Assembly (NCBI RefSeq): GCF_000211855.2
Contig: NC_015638.1
Span: 1,302,001 to 1,366,000 of the forward strand
Length of the DNA: 64,000 bases
Direction: 5' to 3'
From: Lacinutrix sp. 5H-3-7-4
GTDB taxonomy: Bacteria; Bacteroidota; Bacteroidia; Flavobacteriales; Flavobacteriaceae
Under the pieces are notes generated by a model. That model was not told the origin of the DNA. It was given only the letters and a program-made list of their open reading frames with translations, and did no database searches. This document shows, piece by piece, positions 45,076 to 54,523 of this stretch; position 1 is the stretch's first letter, and each line of letters starts with the position of its first letter. Position numbers and translations under genes: made by a program.

Positions 45076-45083
45076 TAACTTTG
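45076..45083 (+). promoter_or_regulatory. -7 element of hflX
   Basis: TAACTTTG matches TAnnTTTG, 18 bases before the ATG at 45101. Confidence 0.5.
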
Positions 45084-45100
45084 TGTTTTAAAATAAATTT

Positions 45101-46330
45101 ATGTTAGAAAAGAAAGATGTAGAATTAGAAAGTGCTGTTCTAATAGGAATTATTACTAAAGATCAGGACGAAGAACGCTCTAAAGAATATTTAGATGAGT
45201 TGGAGTTTTTAACTTACACAGCCGGTGGAGATGTAAAAAAACGTTTTACACAAAAAATGGATATGCCTAATCCTAAAACCTTTATTGGTACAGGAAAAAT
45301 GGAAGATGTTCGCCAGTATATTGAAGCTAATAATATTAGTACTGCAATTTTTGATGATGAGTTGTCTGCTGCTCAAGAACGTAATATCTCTAAAATATTA
45401 AACTGTAAAGTATTAGACAGAACAAATTTAATATTAGATATTTTTGCACAACGAGCACAAACCAGTGCGGCAAGAACACAAGTAGAATTAGCACAATTTG
45501 AATATTTATTACCGCGACTAAAAGGAATGTGGACACACCTTGAAAGACAAAAAGGTGGTATAGGTATGCGTGGACCTGGAGAAACAGAAATTGAAACAGA
45601 TAGACGTATAGTTCGTGACCGTATTGCACTATTAAAAGCAAAAATTAAAACAATAGACAAACAAATGTCTGTGCAACGCGGTAATCGAGGTAAAATGGTT
45701 CGTGTCGCTTTAGTTGGGTATACCAACGTAGGTAAATCTACCTTAATGAATACCATTAGTAAAAGTAAAGTATTTGCAGAAAACAAGCTTTTTGCAACTT
45801 TAGATACTACAGTTAGAAAAGTAGTAATACAAAACCTACCATTTTTATTAAGCGATACAGTAGGTTTTATACGTAAACTACCTACACAATTAGTAGAGAG
45901 TTTTAAAAGTACTTTAGATGAGGTTCGTGAGGCAGATTTATTACTACATGTGGTAGATATTTCACATCCTAATTTTGAAGATCATATTGCATCTGTAAAC
46001 AAAATTCTTGGTGAAATAGATAGTAGCAATAAGCCAACAATAATGGTTTTTAATAAAATTGATGCTTATCAAGCCAAACCATACGATGAAACAGATTTAA
46101 TTGCTGAAAGAACCGAAGAACATTACAGTCTTGCCGAGTGGAAAAGAACTTGGATGAATCGAGTTGGTGAGGATAATGCATTATTTATTTCCGCATTAAA
46201 CAAGAAAAATTTAGAAGACTTTAAAAAACGTGTTTACGATGAGGTAAGACAAATACACATTACACGTTTCCCATATAATCATTTTCTATATCCAGATTAC
46301 GATTATGAAAACATGGGAGAAGAAGAATAA
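45101..46330 (+). CDS. hflX: Ribosome-associated GTPase HflX
   Basis: 409 residues. The N-terminal HflX domain includes the RGPGETEIETDRR motif (about 165-177). The G domain has G1 GYTNVGKST (about 205), G3 DTVGFIRKLP and G4 NKID. HflX splits stalled or heat-damaged 70S ribosomes. The acidic tail (DYDYENMGEEE) is short. Repeat copy C and a terminator follow its stop. Confidence 0.96.
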   Translation: MLEKKDVELESAVLIGIITKDQDEERSKEYLDELEFLTYTAGGDVKKRFTQKMDMPNPKTFIGTGKMEDVRQYIEANNISTAIFDDELSAAQERNISKILNCKVLDRTNLILDIFAQRAQTSAARTQVELAQFEYLLPRLKGMWTHLERQKGGIGMRGPGETEIETDRRIVRDRIALLKAKIKTIDKQMSVQRGNRGKMVRVALVGYTNVGKSTLMNTISKSKVFAENKLFATLDTTVRKVVIQNLPFLLSDTVGFIRKLPTQLVESFKSTLDEVREADLLLHVVDISHPNFEDHIASVNKILGEIDSSNKPTIMVFNKIDAYQAKPYDETDLIAERTEEHYSLAEWKRTWMNRVGEDNALFISALNKKNLEDFKKRVYDEVRQIHITRFPYNHFLYPDYDYENMGEEE

Positions 46331-46338
46331 ATTAATAA

Positions 46339-46428
46339 GGGCGTTACCTAAAGGTCAGGCTATACGTTATATCTTTTTTTTGCCATATATGGCAGCAAAA
46401 AAAAGGATGCCACTACTATCCTTAACGC
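46339..46428 (+). repeat. Structured dispersed element, copy C (90 bp)
   Basis: GGGCGTTACC at the start, GGTCAGGCTAT in the core and ATCCTTAACGC at the end match copy A. The first hairpin is reduced to CCT/AGG, the second tip is TGCC/GGCA in place of TGTGC/GCACA, and the third hairpin AAGGAT/ATCCTT is kept. It lies 8 bases after the hflX stop, in sense, directly before the terminator. Confidence 0.75.
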
Positions 46429-46464
46429 AAAAAAAGCACTTCTAATAAACGAAGTGCTTTTTTT
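46429..46464 (+). terminator. Terminator of hflX
   Basis: A-run with GCACTTC (46436-46442) and GAAGTGC (46451-46457) with T-run. Confidence 0.85.
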
Positions 46465-46538
46465 AATATAATTAGAACCAACATTATATATAATACCGTA
46501 TCTAAATAAAGCAAGTTATTTTCACGTTATAAATATTC

Positions 46539-48800
46539 ATGATAAAACAAAAAATAAATTCAGTACTAAAAAATAAATGGGTAAAAAAATGCTTAGCAGC
46601 AGGTGTAATAGCCTTAATTTTAGCTATTATTTTTTACCTAAGTATCTATTTTGGAGCCTTTGGAAAATTACCAAATACTGCAGCGCTAACAAATTTAAAA
46701 CAGGCCGAAGCAACCCAAGTTTTAGATAAAGACAGCACACTTATTGGTAAATATTATATTTACGATAGGCAGCCACTAACATACCAAGAATTCCCTAAAC
46801 ACCTTCTAAATGCCTTAATAGCAACAGAAGATGTAAGATTTTATGAGCATGATGGTGTAGATAATGTTAGTTTATTACGCGTATTTTTTAAAACAATATT
46901 ATTTCAAGACCAATCCTCAGGTGGCGGTAGTACAATAACTTTACAATTAGCAAAAAATCTATTTGGAAGAGATAATCACTTTGCCTTTAGTACAGTAATT
47001 AATAAAATAAAAGAATCTATTGTTGCTAAACGAATAGAGGAAATTTACTCTAAAAAAGAAATACTTACACTGTATCTTAATACTGTTCCATTTCCAGACA
47101 ACACATATGGAATAGAAAGCGCATCGCGCAAATTTTTTAATGTATCTACAAGTAATTTAACAGTGTCGCAAGCGGCAACATTAGTAGGTAGTTTAAAAGC
47201 AAACAGCTATTATAATCCCAGGCGAAATTTAGAAAATAGCCAAAAACGTCGTGATGTAGTACTACATCAAATGTTTAAATACAATTTTTTAAAAGAAGCA
47301 GAATTAAACAAAGCAAAGCAAGATTCTTTAATTTTAGACTATCAGTCTTTTAACCACGATTTAGGTTTAGCACCTTATTTTAGAGCACAATTAAAAAAAG
47401 AATTAAGCGTAATTTTGGCCAATTATAAAAAGCCAAATGGCGAACCTTACGATTTGTATAACGATGGTTTAATAGTTCACACAACATTAGATCAACAAAT
47501 GCAAAAGTATGCGGAAGAAGCTATGCAATCTCACTTAACAAAACTGCAAAAAGCTTACGAAGCTTCATACGGTAATAATGCACCTTGGAAAACAAATAAA
47601 ACAATAATTGAGAGCGCTTTAAAAACGTTGCCAGAATATAAAAAATATGAAGCATTAGGTTTAGAAAAAAATCAAATTATAGACTCGCTTTCTGTAAAAC
47701 ATGAAGTAGAATTATTTAGTTGGGATGGTGTTACAAAAAAACAAGTATCTACAATAGATAGTTTACAACATTATTTAAAATTTTTAAATACAGGTATGAT
47801 TGCTTTAGATCCTAAAACTGGAGCAGTAAGAACCTATGTTGGTGGTACAGATTATAGATTTTTTAAATACGATCATGTTTCGCAAAGTGAACGTCAAGTA
47901 GGTTCAACCTTTAAGCCATTTGTATACACTGCAGCTATAGAAAACGGTATGAAACCGTGTACTTATTTTTCGCCAAAAGCCATTACTTATACAGATTATA
48001 AAAACTGGACACCAACCAATTCTGGAAGCAAAGACGAAGATCCACATATTAACTACAACTTAGAAACTGCCTTAAGCCAGTCTATGAATACCATTGCAGT
48101 TAAGGTTTTAAATGAAGTAGGAATAGATAATGTTTTGCAGCAAGCTAAAAAATTAAGTATTACAAAAGACTTACCTAAAGAACCATCTTTAGCTTTGGGT
48201 GTAGCAGAAATTAATATAAAAGAACTTGCCGGCGCTTATGCCAGTTATGTAAACAATAGTAAACCGGTTAAGCCTTATTTTATTACTAAAATTGAAGATA
48301 AAAACGGAGTAGAAATTGTGTCTTTTAAACCAGAAGAAAACACAACAAAAGCTTATAGTGATAACACAAGGCAAGTTATGTTACAAATAATGAAATCTAC
48401 TGTAAACTCAGGAACAGCGGCAAGACTTCGTTCAACATATAACTTAAAAAATAATATTGCAGGTAAAACAGGAACCACTCAAGATAATAAAGATGGTTGG
48501 TTTGTAGGTGTAACACCAAATTTGGTGACTGTAAATTGGGTTGGTAACGATAATTATAATATTGGTTTTAAAACCACAGGATTAGGGCAAGGCGCAAATT
48601 CAGCATTGCCAATTTTTGCTAAATTTTATCAGAAATTAAATTTAGATTCAAATTATAATTCAATAACAAAAAGTAATTTTGAAAATCCTTCACCAGATGT
48701 TATTGATGCTTTAAACTGTGAAGATGAAAAACGTGATGGTTTCTTAAAACGCTTATTTGGTAAAAAGAAAAACGAACGAAAATTTAATAAAAAAGATTAA
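46539..48800 (+). CDS. Bifunctional penicillin-binding protein (class A PBP)
   Basis: 753 residues. One TM helix covers 17-38. The glycosyltransferase 51 domain (60-250) contains ATEDVRFYEHDG (catalytic Glu), GGGSTITLQLAKNLF and KKEILTLYLN. The transpeptidase domain has SxxK at Ser456 (STFK), SxN at Ser515 (SMN) and KTG at Lys643. It polymerises and cross-links peptidoglycan at the inner membrane. The basic tail (LKRLFGKKKNERKFNKKD) resembles that of PBP1A relatives. Confidence 0.94.
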   Translation: MIKQKINSVLKNKWVKKCLAAGVIALILAIIFYLSIYFGAFGKLPNTAALTNLKQAEATQVLDKDSTLIGKYYIYDRQPLTYQEFPKHLLNALIATEDVRFYEHDGVDNVSLLRVFFKTILFQDQSSGGGSTITLQLAKNLFGRDNHFAFSTVINKIKESIVAKRIEEIYSKKEILTLYLNTVPFPDNTYGIESASRKFFNVSTSNLTVSQAATLVGSLKANSYYNPRRNLENSQKRRDVVLHQMFKYNFLKEAELNKAKQDSLILDYQSFNHDLGLAPYFRAQLKKELSVILANYKKPNGEPYDLYNDGLIVHTTLDQQMQKYAEEAMQSHLTKLQKAYEASYGNNAPWKTNKTIIESALKTLPEYKKYEALGLEKNQIIDSLSVKHEVELFSWDGVTKKQVSTIDSLQHYLKFLNTGMIALDPKTGAVRTYVGGTDYRFFKYDHVSQSERQVGSTFKPFVYTAAIENGMKPCTYFSPKAITYTDYKNWTPTNSGSKDEDPHINYNLETALSQSMNTIAVKVLNEVGIDNVLQQAKKLSITKDLPKEPSLALGVAEINIKELAGAYASYVNNSKPVKPYFITKIEDKNGVEIVSFKPEENTTKAYSDNTRQVMLQIMKSTVNSGTAARLRSTYNLKNNIAGKTGTTQDNKDGWFVGVTPNLVTVNWVGNDNYNIGFKTTGLGQGANSALPIFAKFYQKLNLDSNYNSITKSNFENPSPDVIDALNCEDEKRDGFLKRLFGKKKNERKFNKKD

Positions 48801-48818
48801 TTTTATTATTTATAAACT

Positions 48819-49313
48819 TTATTTCGCTCTTTTATAATAAAAATCTACGGTTATAGGTTCTTTGTCCATTTTACCTTCAATCCAAGCATGTATAGAATCT
48901 TTTACAGGATTTGAGTAAGATATTTTTGAAGGAAAATCATGTTTTAAATTCTCGAAAGTAAAAATACCATTATTAGTAGGTTTCAGCCTAAAAGTTACAG
49001 GCTTATTATCATTTTGGTTATAAGCTACAACCGTAAAAGCTACAGTACTATCAAGCTGTTGTAATGTTACACGCTCGGCAAAAACGGTATCGTTTTCTAC
49101 AATAGTATAGCTGTGCGCTTTTAAAGTACTATCGTTTGTTTTATGCCAATTTTCAAAAGATTGTTTTTCTTCAGTAATATTTGTCCAACTACCAACAAGC
49201 CATTGTAATTCTTCAATTTTTTCGTAGTTCTTTGTTGTTACTTCTGTTTGTTTTTCTTCTTTTTTACAAGAAATAAAAACTAGAACTAAATATAGTAGCA
49301 ATACTTTTTTCAT
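48819..49313 (-). CDS. DUF6265-family lipoprotein
   Basis: 164 residues. Lipobox FISC anchors Cys16. The opening WLVGSWTNI is followed by beta strands with ENWHKTNDSTLKAHSYTI, FTFENLKHDFPSKI and AWIEGKM, the pattern of DUF6265, a lipocalin-like family that probably binds a small ligand. Its cellular role is unknown. It converges with the PBP gene. Confidence 0.78.
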   Translation of the reverse strand: MKKVLLLYLVLVFISCKKEEKQTEVTTKNYEKIEELQWLVGSWTNITEEKQSFENWHKTNDSTLKAHSYTIVENDTVFAERVTLQQLDSTVAFTVVAYNQNDNKPVTFRLKPTNNGIFTFENLKHDFPSKISYSNPVKDSIHAWIEGKMDKEPITVDFYYKRAK

Positions 49314-49345
49314 TTTTAAATGTCTTAAAAACAGAAAAGTACAAA

Positions 49346-49375
49346 AAAACGCGTTTCTAAAAAGAAACGCGTTTT
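49346..49375 (-). terminator. Terminator of the DUF3078 gene
   Basis: AAAACGCGTTTCT (49346-49358) and AGAAACGCGTTTT (49363-49375) around an AAAA loop. Confidence 0.8.
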
Positions 49376-49396
49376 ATATTTAAGTATTTTGAAAGC

Positions 49397-50350
49397 TTAT
49401 AAATTGTAGCTTAAACCAAATACATAATAAGTTTGTAATTTGTTATCAATGTTTCCAAATGTTGGAGCAGGAGTAAGTAGTTGTTCTGTTTCAGTTAAAT
49501 TATTGTACTCTGAAGTAGCAAAATTTAATGCTTCCTGTTTGTTGCTTCTTAAACCAAAATCAAATCCAACTCCAATTTTATTCCATAAAGTATAAGAGAA
49601 AGAGTTTATCCATGTAAAGTTTGATAAGTCTCCGCTTTTATAGCTTTGGAAAGTAGAGAAGTTAGATTTAAAGCTTATTGCTCCAATTTGTGCTGTATAA
49701 TCTGCAACAATTTTAGCTCCTAAAGAAGAATCGAATATAGTATCGTCTTTAGAAAATACAAAGTTGTAGTTTAATGGGTGAATAACTACAAATAAGTTTT
49801 TTGTAGGATTCCAAGTAGCACCAACACCAAGATCTAAATATCCAGGGTCATTAAAGTTGTTTAATATTGTAGTTCTGTATTCTGCTAAACCAGAAACAGC
49901 AAATGTTTTAGAAATGTTTCTTCCATATAAAGATGAAATATTAAAAACATCTTGAGCTTCTCTAAATTTGTCGCTATCTGTTGGGTCGTCTTTATCGTCT
50001 AGTTTTACCCAAGCAAGATTTATATTAGCAGCATTTCTCCAGAAGAATTTTTCTTGCTTTAAGTTTGCAAAACCATTTACGGTAAAACCTAAGTTAGCCG
50101 ATGAGTTGTTTGGAGCATCTTGAGTATACCAATTGCTAAACTCTGAATAACTACCACCTATAGTACCAAAAGCACCTGTTCTCCATCCTGGAAGTGCATC
50201 TATTTGAGCTTGTAATGCATTTGCTTCAGCTTGAAATTTATCTGCTTCGGCTTGTTTTTCTGCTTTTTGAGCTTTAAGCTCTTCTTTTGTCTGTGCGTTA
50301 ATTGTAAATGTTCCAATAGATAACGCTAGTAATAATAAAAGTTTTTTCAT
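49397..50350 (-). CDS. DUF3078 outer-membrane protein
   Basis: 317 residues from ATG 50350; a longer frame reaching 50503 would overlap the DUF2480 gene and lacks a signal, so it is rejected. Signal peptide ends TINAQ (about 20). A heptad-like Lys/Glu/Ala coiled coil covers 21-55, then a barrel with GWRTGAFGTIGGSYSEFSNWY and repeated aromatic strands (FGLSYNL at the C-terminus, a typical barrel end). The coiled coil may trimerise or reach through the periplasm. A near-consensus -7 element, TACTTTTA, lies upstream. Confidence 0.85.
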   Translation of the reverse strand: MKKLLLLLALSIGTFTINAQTKEELKAQKAEKQAEADKFQAEANALQAQIDALPGWRTGAFGTIGGSYSEFSNWYTQDAPNNSSANLGFTVNGFANLKQEKFFWRNAANINLAWVKLDDKDDPTDSDKFREAQDVFNISSLYGRNISKTFAVSGLAEYRTTILNNFNDPGYLDLGVGATWNPTKNLFVVIHPLNYNFVFSKDDTIFDSSLGAKIVADYTAQIGAISFKSNFSTFQSYKSGDLSNFTWINSFSYTLWNKIGVGFDFGLRSNKQEALNFATSEYNNLTETEQLLTPAPTFGNIDNKLQTYYVFGLSYNL

Positions 50351-50462
50351 TTTAAATCTTAAAAATTTTATGTTGTAAAAGTAGTAGAAATAGAAATAAT
50401 AGCTAAAATTACTGTAGCTATTTAGTATAAAATATAGATTAAGTGTTCTTTTTAAACGATTA

Positions 50463-50966
50463 TTAGCGTTTATAAAGCGGTACAGAAGAACAGGCTTCAC
50501 CAAATAGTATAGATTTTACTACTGGCTTTAATTTATTACTTAACATAATTAATGCACTATTTGGTACTGGCTTTTTAGAGCATCCTTTTATAATAACAGG
50601 TTTATCTTTATAAGTACTAGTATCTAAATTAGCAATTATTTCTTGATATATTTCTGTTTCTAACGCTTCTAAACTCCCTAAAACTGTTTTTTTAGTATAT
50701 GGTTGAAGCTGTAACGTAATTAACATAAATGCCCAAGCTGGTACAATAGCATCGGTAGAGCAGGTAAGTGCAACGTATTGGTTTTCGTGTTGTGACCAAT
50801 TGTAATTTTTTACTTGCTCTCTGAAGTCTTTTTCGCGTAAAACGAAACCTTCGTATAACCAGTCTTTAATATCAAAAACAACGCGTTTTCCTTCAGGATA
50901 AAAATCCTCAAGATCAAAAACAACTAATTTACTGTTTGCAACGCGATTTATAATTTCTTCTGCCAT
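50463..50966 (-). CDS. DUF2480 protein
   Basis: 167 residues, no signal peptide, Bacteroidota-restricted family. The central block VALTCSTDAIVPAWAFML and the Cys in VIIKGCSKKPVP are family landmarks. Its function is unknown, but the gene is often found beside SUF genes; here it lies at the end of the SUF-linked run, 17 bases after the ABC exporter. A link to iron-sulfur protein maturation is inferred from context. Confidence 0.82.
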   Translation of the reverse strand: MAEEIINRVANSKLVVFDLEDFYPEGKRVVFDIKDWLYEGFVLREKDFREQVKNYNWSQHENQYVALTCSTDAIVPAWAFMLITLQLQPYTKKTVLGSLEALETEIYQEIIANLDTSTYKDKPVIIKGCSKKPVPNSALIMLSNKLKPVVKSILFGEACSSVPLYKR

Positions 50967-50983
50967 AATACAAATTTAAATAT

Positions 50984-52819
50984 TTATTGGTATCCTTCTG
51001 CCTGTAGTGTAAATAATTCTGCGTACAATAATTTGTTTTGCATTAATTCTTCGTGTGTTCCTATTTCTAAAACACGACCTTCTTCTAAAACTAAAATTCT
51101 ATCGGCTTGCCTAACGGTACTAAATCTATGAGAAATAATAATACTTGTTTTTCCTTGTGTTAAGCCAATAAAACGGTCAAAAACTTCACTTTCTGCTTTG
51201 GCGTCTAATGCTGAGGTTGGCTCATCTAATATCATAACCTTTGCATCTTTCATGTAAGCTCTTGCTAATGCTACTTTTTGCCATTGACCTCCAGAGAGTT
51301 CTTGTCCTTTGGCAAAACGTTTTCCTAGCTGTTGGTTATAGCCAAACTTTAAATCTTGTACGACTTCGTTAGCTAAACTTAATTGTGCTGCGTTTTCAAT
51401 TTTAATTTGGTTATCTATTTCATCAATATCACCAATGGCAATGTTTTCTTTAACGGTAAATTCGTATTTAAAGAAATCTTGAAAAATAACGCCAAAATAT
51501 TCTTGATAGTCTGCTTTATTAAACCTATTAATATTAATGCCATCTAGTAATATTTCACCAGATGTTGGCTCGTAAAAACGTAATATAAGTTTGGTTAAGG
51601 TTGTTTTTCCTGCTCCATTTTGTCCTACAAAAGCAAGTTTTTCGCCAGCTTTCATGGTAAAACTAATGCCTTTTAATATTTCGTTTTCAGAACCTGGATA
51701 AGCAAAACGAACGTTTTTAAATTCGAATCCTTTTTTAATGGTTTTAGGAAGTGGCGTGTCTTCCTTATGATTAGGCTTTATAGAGATGTCTAAAAAATTG
51801 AAATAATCTTTTAGATATAATGCACTTTCTGTAATTCTGGTAAATTTAGAAAAGAAGTCTTGTAAATTTTTAGTAAGCCTGTTAAACGATCCTGAGAGAA
51901 AAGTTAATTCACCTAAGGTAATGACTCCAGAAATTACTCTATAAATTATAAATACATAAGCGCCATAATAGCTTAATGTACCTAAAACATTAAATAGGAA
52001 GCCTAAAGCCGATCGTTTTACTGCTAGTTTTTTATTTAAATCATAATACTCATGAGAAAGGTTTTTAAACCTGTTAACCACAAAATCTGTTAGCCCAAAA
52101 AGTTTTATTTCTTTTGCTGTTTTATCGTTAGCACCAATAAAACGCAAATAATCGAGTTCTCTGCGCTCTGCAGTCCAACCTCTAGCTAAAGAGTATTGCT
52201 GTTGGCTAAACCAAATTTCGTTTATAAACGATGGTATAATGCTTAATACTAAAAGGATAATTAAGTAAGGTTCAAAATAAACTAAACCGGCAACTAAAGT
52301 TAGTATAGATATAAGGCTTTGTACTTCTCCTAAAGCGTTAGACATTAATCCAACGCGGCCAGTTGTTTGTGTTCTGGCGCGCTCTAATTTATCGTAAAAC
52401 TCTGAGTCTTCTAACAGACTTATGTTTATTTGGTTTGTTTTTTTTATGATTCTTACTGAAGAACCTATAGAATAAGAATCGCCTAATAAACCATCTGTTA
52501 ATGATATGGCTCTACTTATTAAATCTGAAAGTATTATTAACCCAAACTCTATGGCAACATAGGTCCAGAGTTGTGTTAAATCTGAAACATCTGCTTTAGT
52601 TTGTAAAATAATTTCATCTATAATTATTTTACCAATCCAAAGTATTACTACAGGTAAAACAGCACCAACAAGTCTACAAAAAGCAGAAAGTAAAAACAGT
52701 TTTTTATTGGTTTTCCAAATTTCTTTAAAAAACCTAGGAATGAAAACCAGTGCACTAAAAGACTGTTTTAAACTGGTTTTTTTATTGTCTTTAAGTGATG
52801 TTAGTTTACGTCTTGGCAT
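50984..52819 (-). CDS. ABC exporter, fused membrane and ATPase domains
   Basis: 611 residues. The membrane domain (25-340) has six helices. The ATPase domain (355-600) has Walker A GQNGAGKTT, Q-loop IFQDF, signature LSGGQ, Walker B VMILDEPTSALD and the switch His in IIISHR. The architecture is that of MsbA/ATM1-like half-transporters. It begins 10 bases after the SufT-like gene, which raises the idea of an Atm1-like role (export of a sulfur or glutathione-like compound), but no substrate motif supports it. Confidence 0.85.
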   Translation of the reverse strand: MPRRKLTSLKDNKKTSLKQSFSALVFIPRFFKEIWKTNKKLFLLSAFCRLVGAVLPVVILWIGKIIIDEIILQTKADVSDLTQLWTYVAIEFGLIILSDLISRAISLTDGLLGDSYSIGSSVRIIKKTNQINISLLEDSEFYDKLERARTQTTGRVGLMSNALGEVQSLISILTLVAGLVYFEPYLIILLVLSIIPSFINEIWFSQQQYSLARGWTAERRELDYLRFIGANDKTAKEIKLFGLTDFVVNRFKNLSHEYYDLNKKLAVKRSALGFLFNVLGTLSYYGAYVFIIYRVISGVITLGELTFLSGSFNRLTKNLQDFFSKFTRITESALYLKDYFNFLDISIKPNHKEDTPLPKTIKKGFEFKNVRFAYPGSENEILKGISFTMKAGEKLAFVGQNGAGKTTLTKLILRFYEPTSGEILLDGININRFNKADYQEYFGVIFQDFFKYEFTVKENIAIGDIDEIDNQIKIENAAQLSLANEVVQDLKFGYNQQLGKRFAKGQELSGGQWQKVALARAYMKDAKVMILDEPTSALDAKAESEVFDRFIGLTQGKTSIIISHRFSTVRQADRILVLEEGRVLEIGTHEELMQNKLLYAELFTLQAEGYQ

Positions 52820-52829
52820 TCAATAGTAT

Positions 52830-53156
52830 TTATAACATACCAAGTTCCAGCTTAGCTTCTTCACTCATTAAGTCTTGAGTCCAAGGCGGATCGAAAGTAA
52901 TTTCTACTTCGGCATCTTTAACTGCTTTAAGAGATTTTACTTTTTCTTCAACCTCTAAAGGCAATGTTTCGGCTACAGGACAATTAGGAGTTGTTAAAGT
53001 CATTAAAATTTTAACGTCGTAGTCTTCATTTACAAAAACGTCGTAAATTAATCCTAATTCATATATATCAACAGGAATTTCTGGATCGTAAATTGTTTTT
53101 AATACAGCTACTATTTTTTCGCCTAATTCTGTAGTGTCTATTGTTGTTTCGCTCAT
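52830..53156 (-). CDS. sufT: SufT-like MIP18/DUF59 iron-sulfur protein
   Basis: 108 residues. MIP18 landmarks: KTIYDPEIPVDIYELGLIYDV (positions 20-40, given as landmark) and MTLTTPNCPVAETLP with the conserved Cys. The family helps the maturation of Fe-S proteins such as aconitase. It lies 40 bases downstream of sufE in the SUF operon. Confidence 0.9.
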   Translation of the reverse strand: MSETTIDTTELGEKIVAVLKTIYDPEIPVDIYELGLIYDVFVNEDYDVKILMTLTTPNCPVAETLPLEVEEKVKSLKAVKDAEVEITFDPPWTQDLMSEEAKLELGML

Positions 53157-53196
53157 GGAAAATATATTTTGTTTTTCTTTTTAAAAAAGAAAGGTA

Positions 53197-53622
53197 TTAT
53201 TTTAATTGCGTTTGGTAGGCAATAGCATACATTTTAAGTTGCTTAATCATGCTTACTAAACCATTTGCTCTTGTTGGCGATAAATGTTCTTTTAAACCAA
53301 TTTTGTCTATAAAATCTGTATTAGCATCAATTATATCTTTTGGGTGCTGGTTAGAGAATGCTCTAATTAAAATAGCAATTATGCCTTTTGTAATTATAGC
53401 ATCACTATCTGCTGTAAAAGCAACTTTGTCGTCGTTCATTTCTGCATGAACCCAAACCTTACTTTGGCAGCCTTTTATAATATTATTATCGGTTTTAAAT
53501 TGGTCGTCTATAAGCGGTAATTCTTTACCTAAATCTATCATGTATTGATAGCGTTCTTCCCAATCTTCAAACATTGAAAACTCGTCTATTATTTCGTCTT
53601 GTATTTCTTGAATACTTTGCAT
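53197..53622 (-). CDS. sufE: SufE sulfur-acceptor protein
   Basis: 141 residues. The sulfur-accepting Cys lies in IIKGCQSKVWV (about residue 51), with the usual start MQSIQEIQDEIIDEFSMF and the GLxxHLSPTRANGL block. SufE takes persulfide sulfur from SufS and passes it to SufB. It is separated from sufS by the META lipoprotein gene. Confidence 0.94.
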   Translation of the reverse strand: MQSIQEIQDEIIDEFSMFEDWEERYQYMIDLGKELPLIDDQFKTDNNIIKGCQSKVWVHAEMNDDKVAFTADSDAIITKGIIAILIRAFSNQHPKDIIDANTDFIDKIGLKEHLSPTRANGLVSMIKQLKMYAIAYQTQLK

Positions 53623-53661
53623 TTTTAATTTTAATTTTCTATTGCAAAATTACGCAAATCT

Positions 53662-54471
53662 TTAATTCTTTTCTTCACTTTGGTTTGCAATCTTTAATAG
53701 TAAAGTGACTAAAGGCTCTATTTCTTTATTTGGTTTTCCAGCATCAAAAACGGGAACATTATATGTGTCTCCATTTTTGGTTACAGAAAAATTTGCCATG
53801 GCTGCACCATCGTATTGATGTGCTTTTGTTGGTGGCTGTAAGTTTGAAAGTGCTTTTAAATTTAAATTTTCAATTAATTGTAATGCAGTTTGCCAATCTT
53901 TACTAGAATATGCTTTAGTTTTTGCTACAGTATTGTGGCCTTTTTGAATGCTTATTGTTTCATTTTTTAAAACAATAGCATTAAAACTACCTCTAGATTG
54001 CGTTTTGTATTCAATTTTTATATCCTCTTGAATTGTTTTTTCTTCTGTTTTTTTAATTGCTGAAAGTAATTCGGTTTCATTAAAATATAAGGTTAATGTA
54101 TTGTTTTCAATATTAAAACTGTTAACCTTGTTTAAATGATTTAGCAATTGTCTTTCAACTAAATTATTTGCATTATCTGCACACATTTTTTTTGTTGAAG
54201 CAATCGTACTAAATTCAATAGCATTATTTATAATACTATAACTTCCTGAAAAATTATTACAACCAGAAAAGCCCGAAACCCTATTGGATTCATTATTAAA
54301 ATTAATTGTAAGTTTTTGCTCAATATTATTGGCGTCAATAGATAAAACAACAAACTCACCACTTAGTATATTTTGCGGTGCCTTATTATTGTTTGTAAAG
54401 TTTGAAGCTGCTTGATTAGCGCCACAAGCGTTTAAAATAATGGTAAAAAAGAGCATTGTAATTGTTTTCAT
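53662..54471 (-). CDS. META-domain lipoprotein inside the SUF operon
   Basis: 269 residues. Lipobox LNAC anchors Cys16. A META (HslJ-like) domain covers 35-135, with the landmark NRVSGFSGCNNFSGSY and later KKMCADN. The C-terminal half (150-265) is a second beta domain. HslJ-type proteins are linked to heat-shock or novobiocin response. The position between sufS and sufE is odd for a periplasmic protein; a role in Fe-S chemistry is not supported by sequence. Confidence 0.85.
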   Translation of the reverse strand: MKTITMLFFTIILNACGANQAASNFTNNNKAPQNILSGEFVVLSIDANNIEQKLTINFNNESNRVSGFSGCNNFSGSYSIINNAIEFSTIASTKKMCADNANNLVERQLLNHLNKVNSFNIENNTLTLYFNETELLSAIKKTEEKTIQEDIKIEYKTQSRGSFNAIVLKNETISIQKGHNTVAKTKAYSSKDWQTALQLIENLNLKALSNLQPPTKAHQYDGAAMANFSVTKNGDTYNVPVFDAGKPNKEIEPLVTLLLKIANQSEEKN

Positions 54472-54523
54472 TTTGTAATAGTTGTTTGTTGTGATATAAT
54501 ATTACAAAAAAGAAGCCAAAGTT

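Noticed and set aside
50351-50503. N-terminal extension of the DUF3078 gene
   Set aside because: It overlaps the DUF2480 gene and displaces a perfect signal peptide that begins at 50350.
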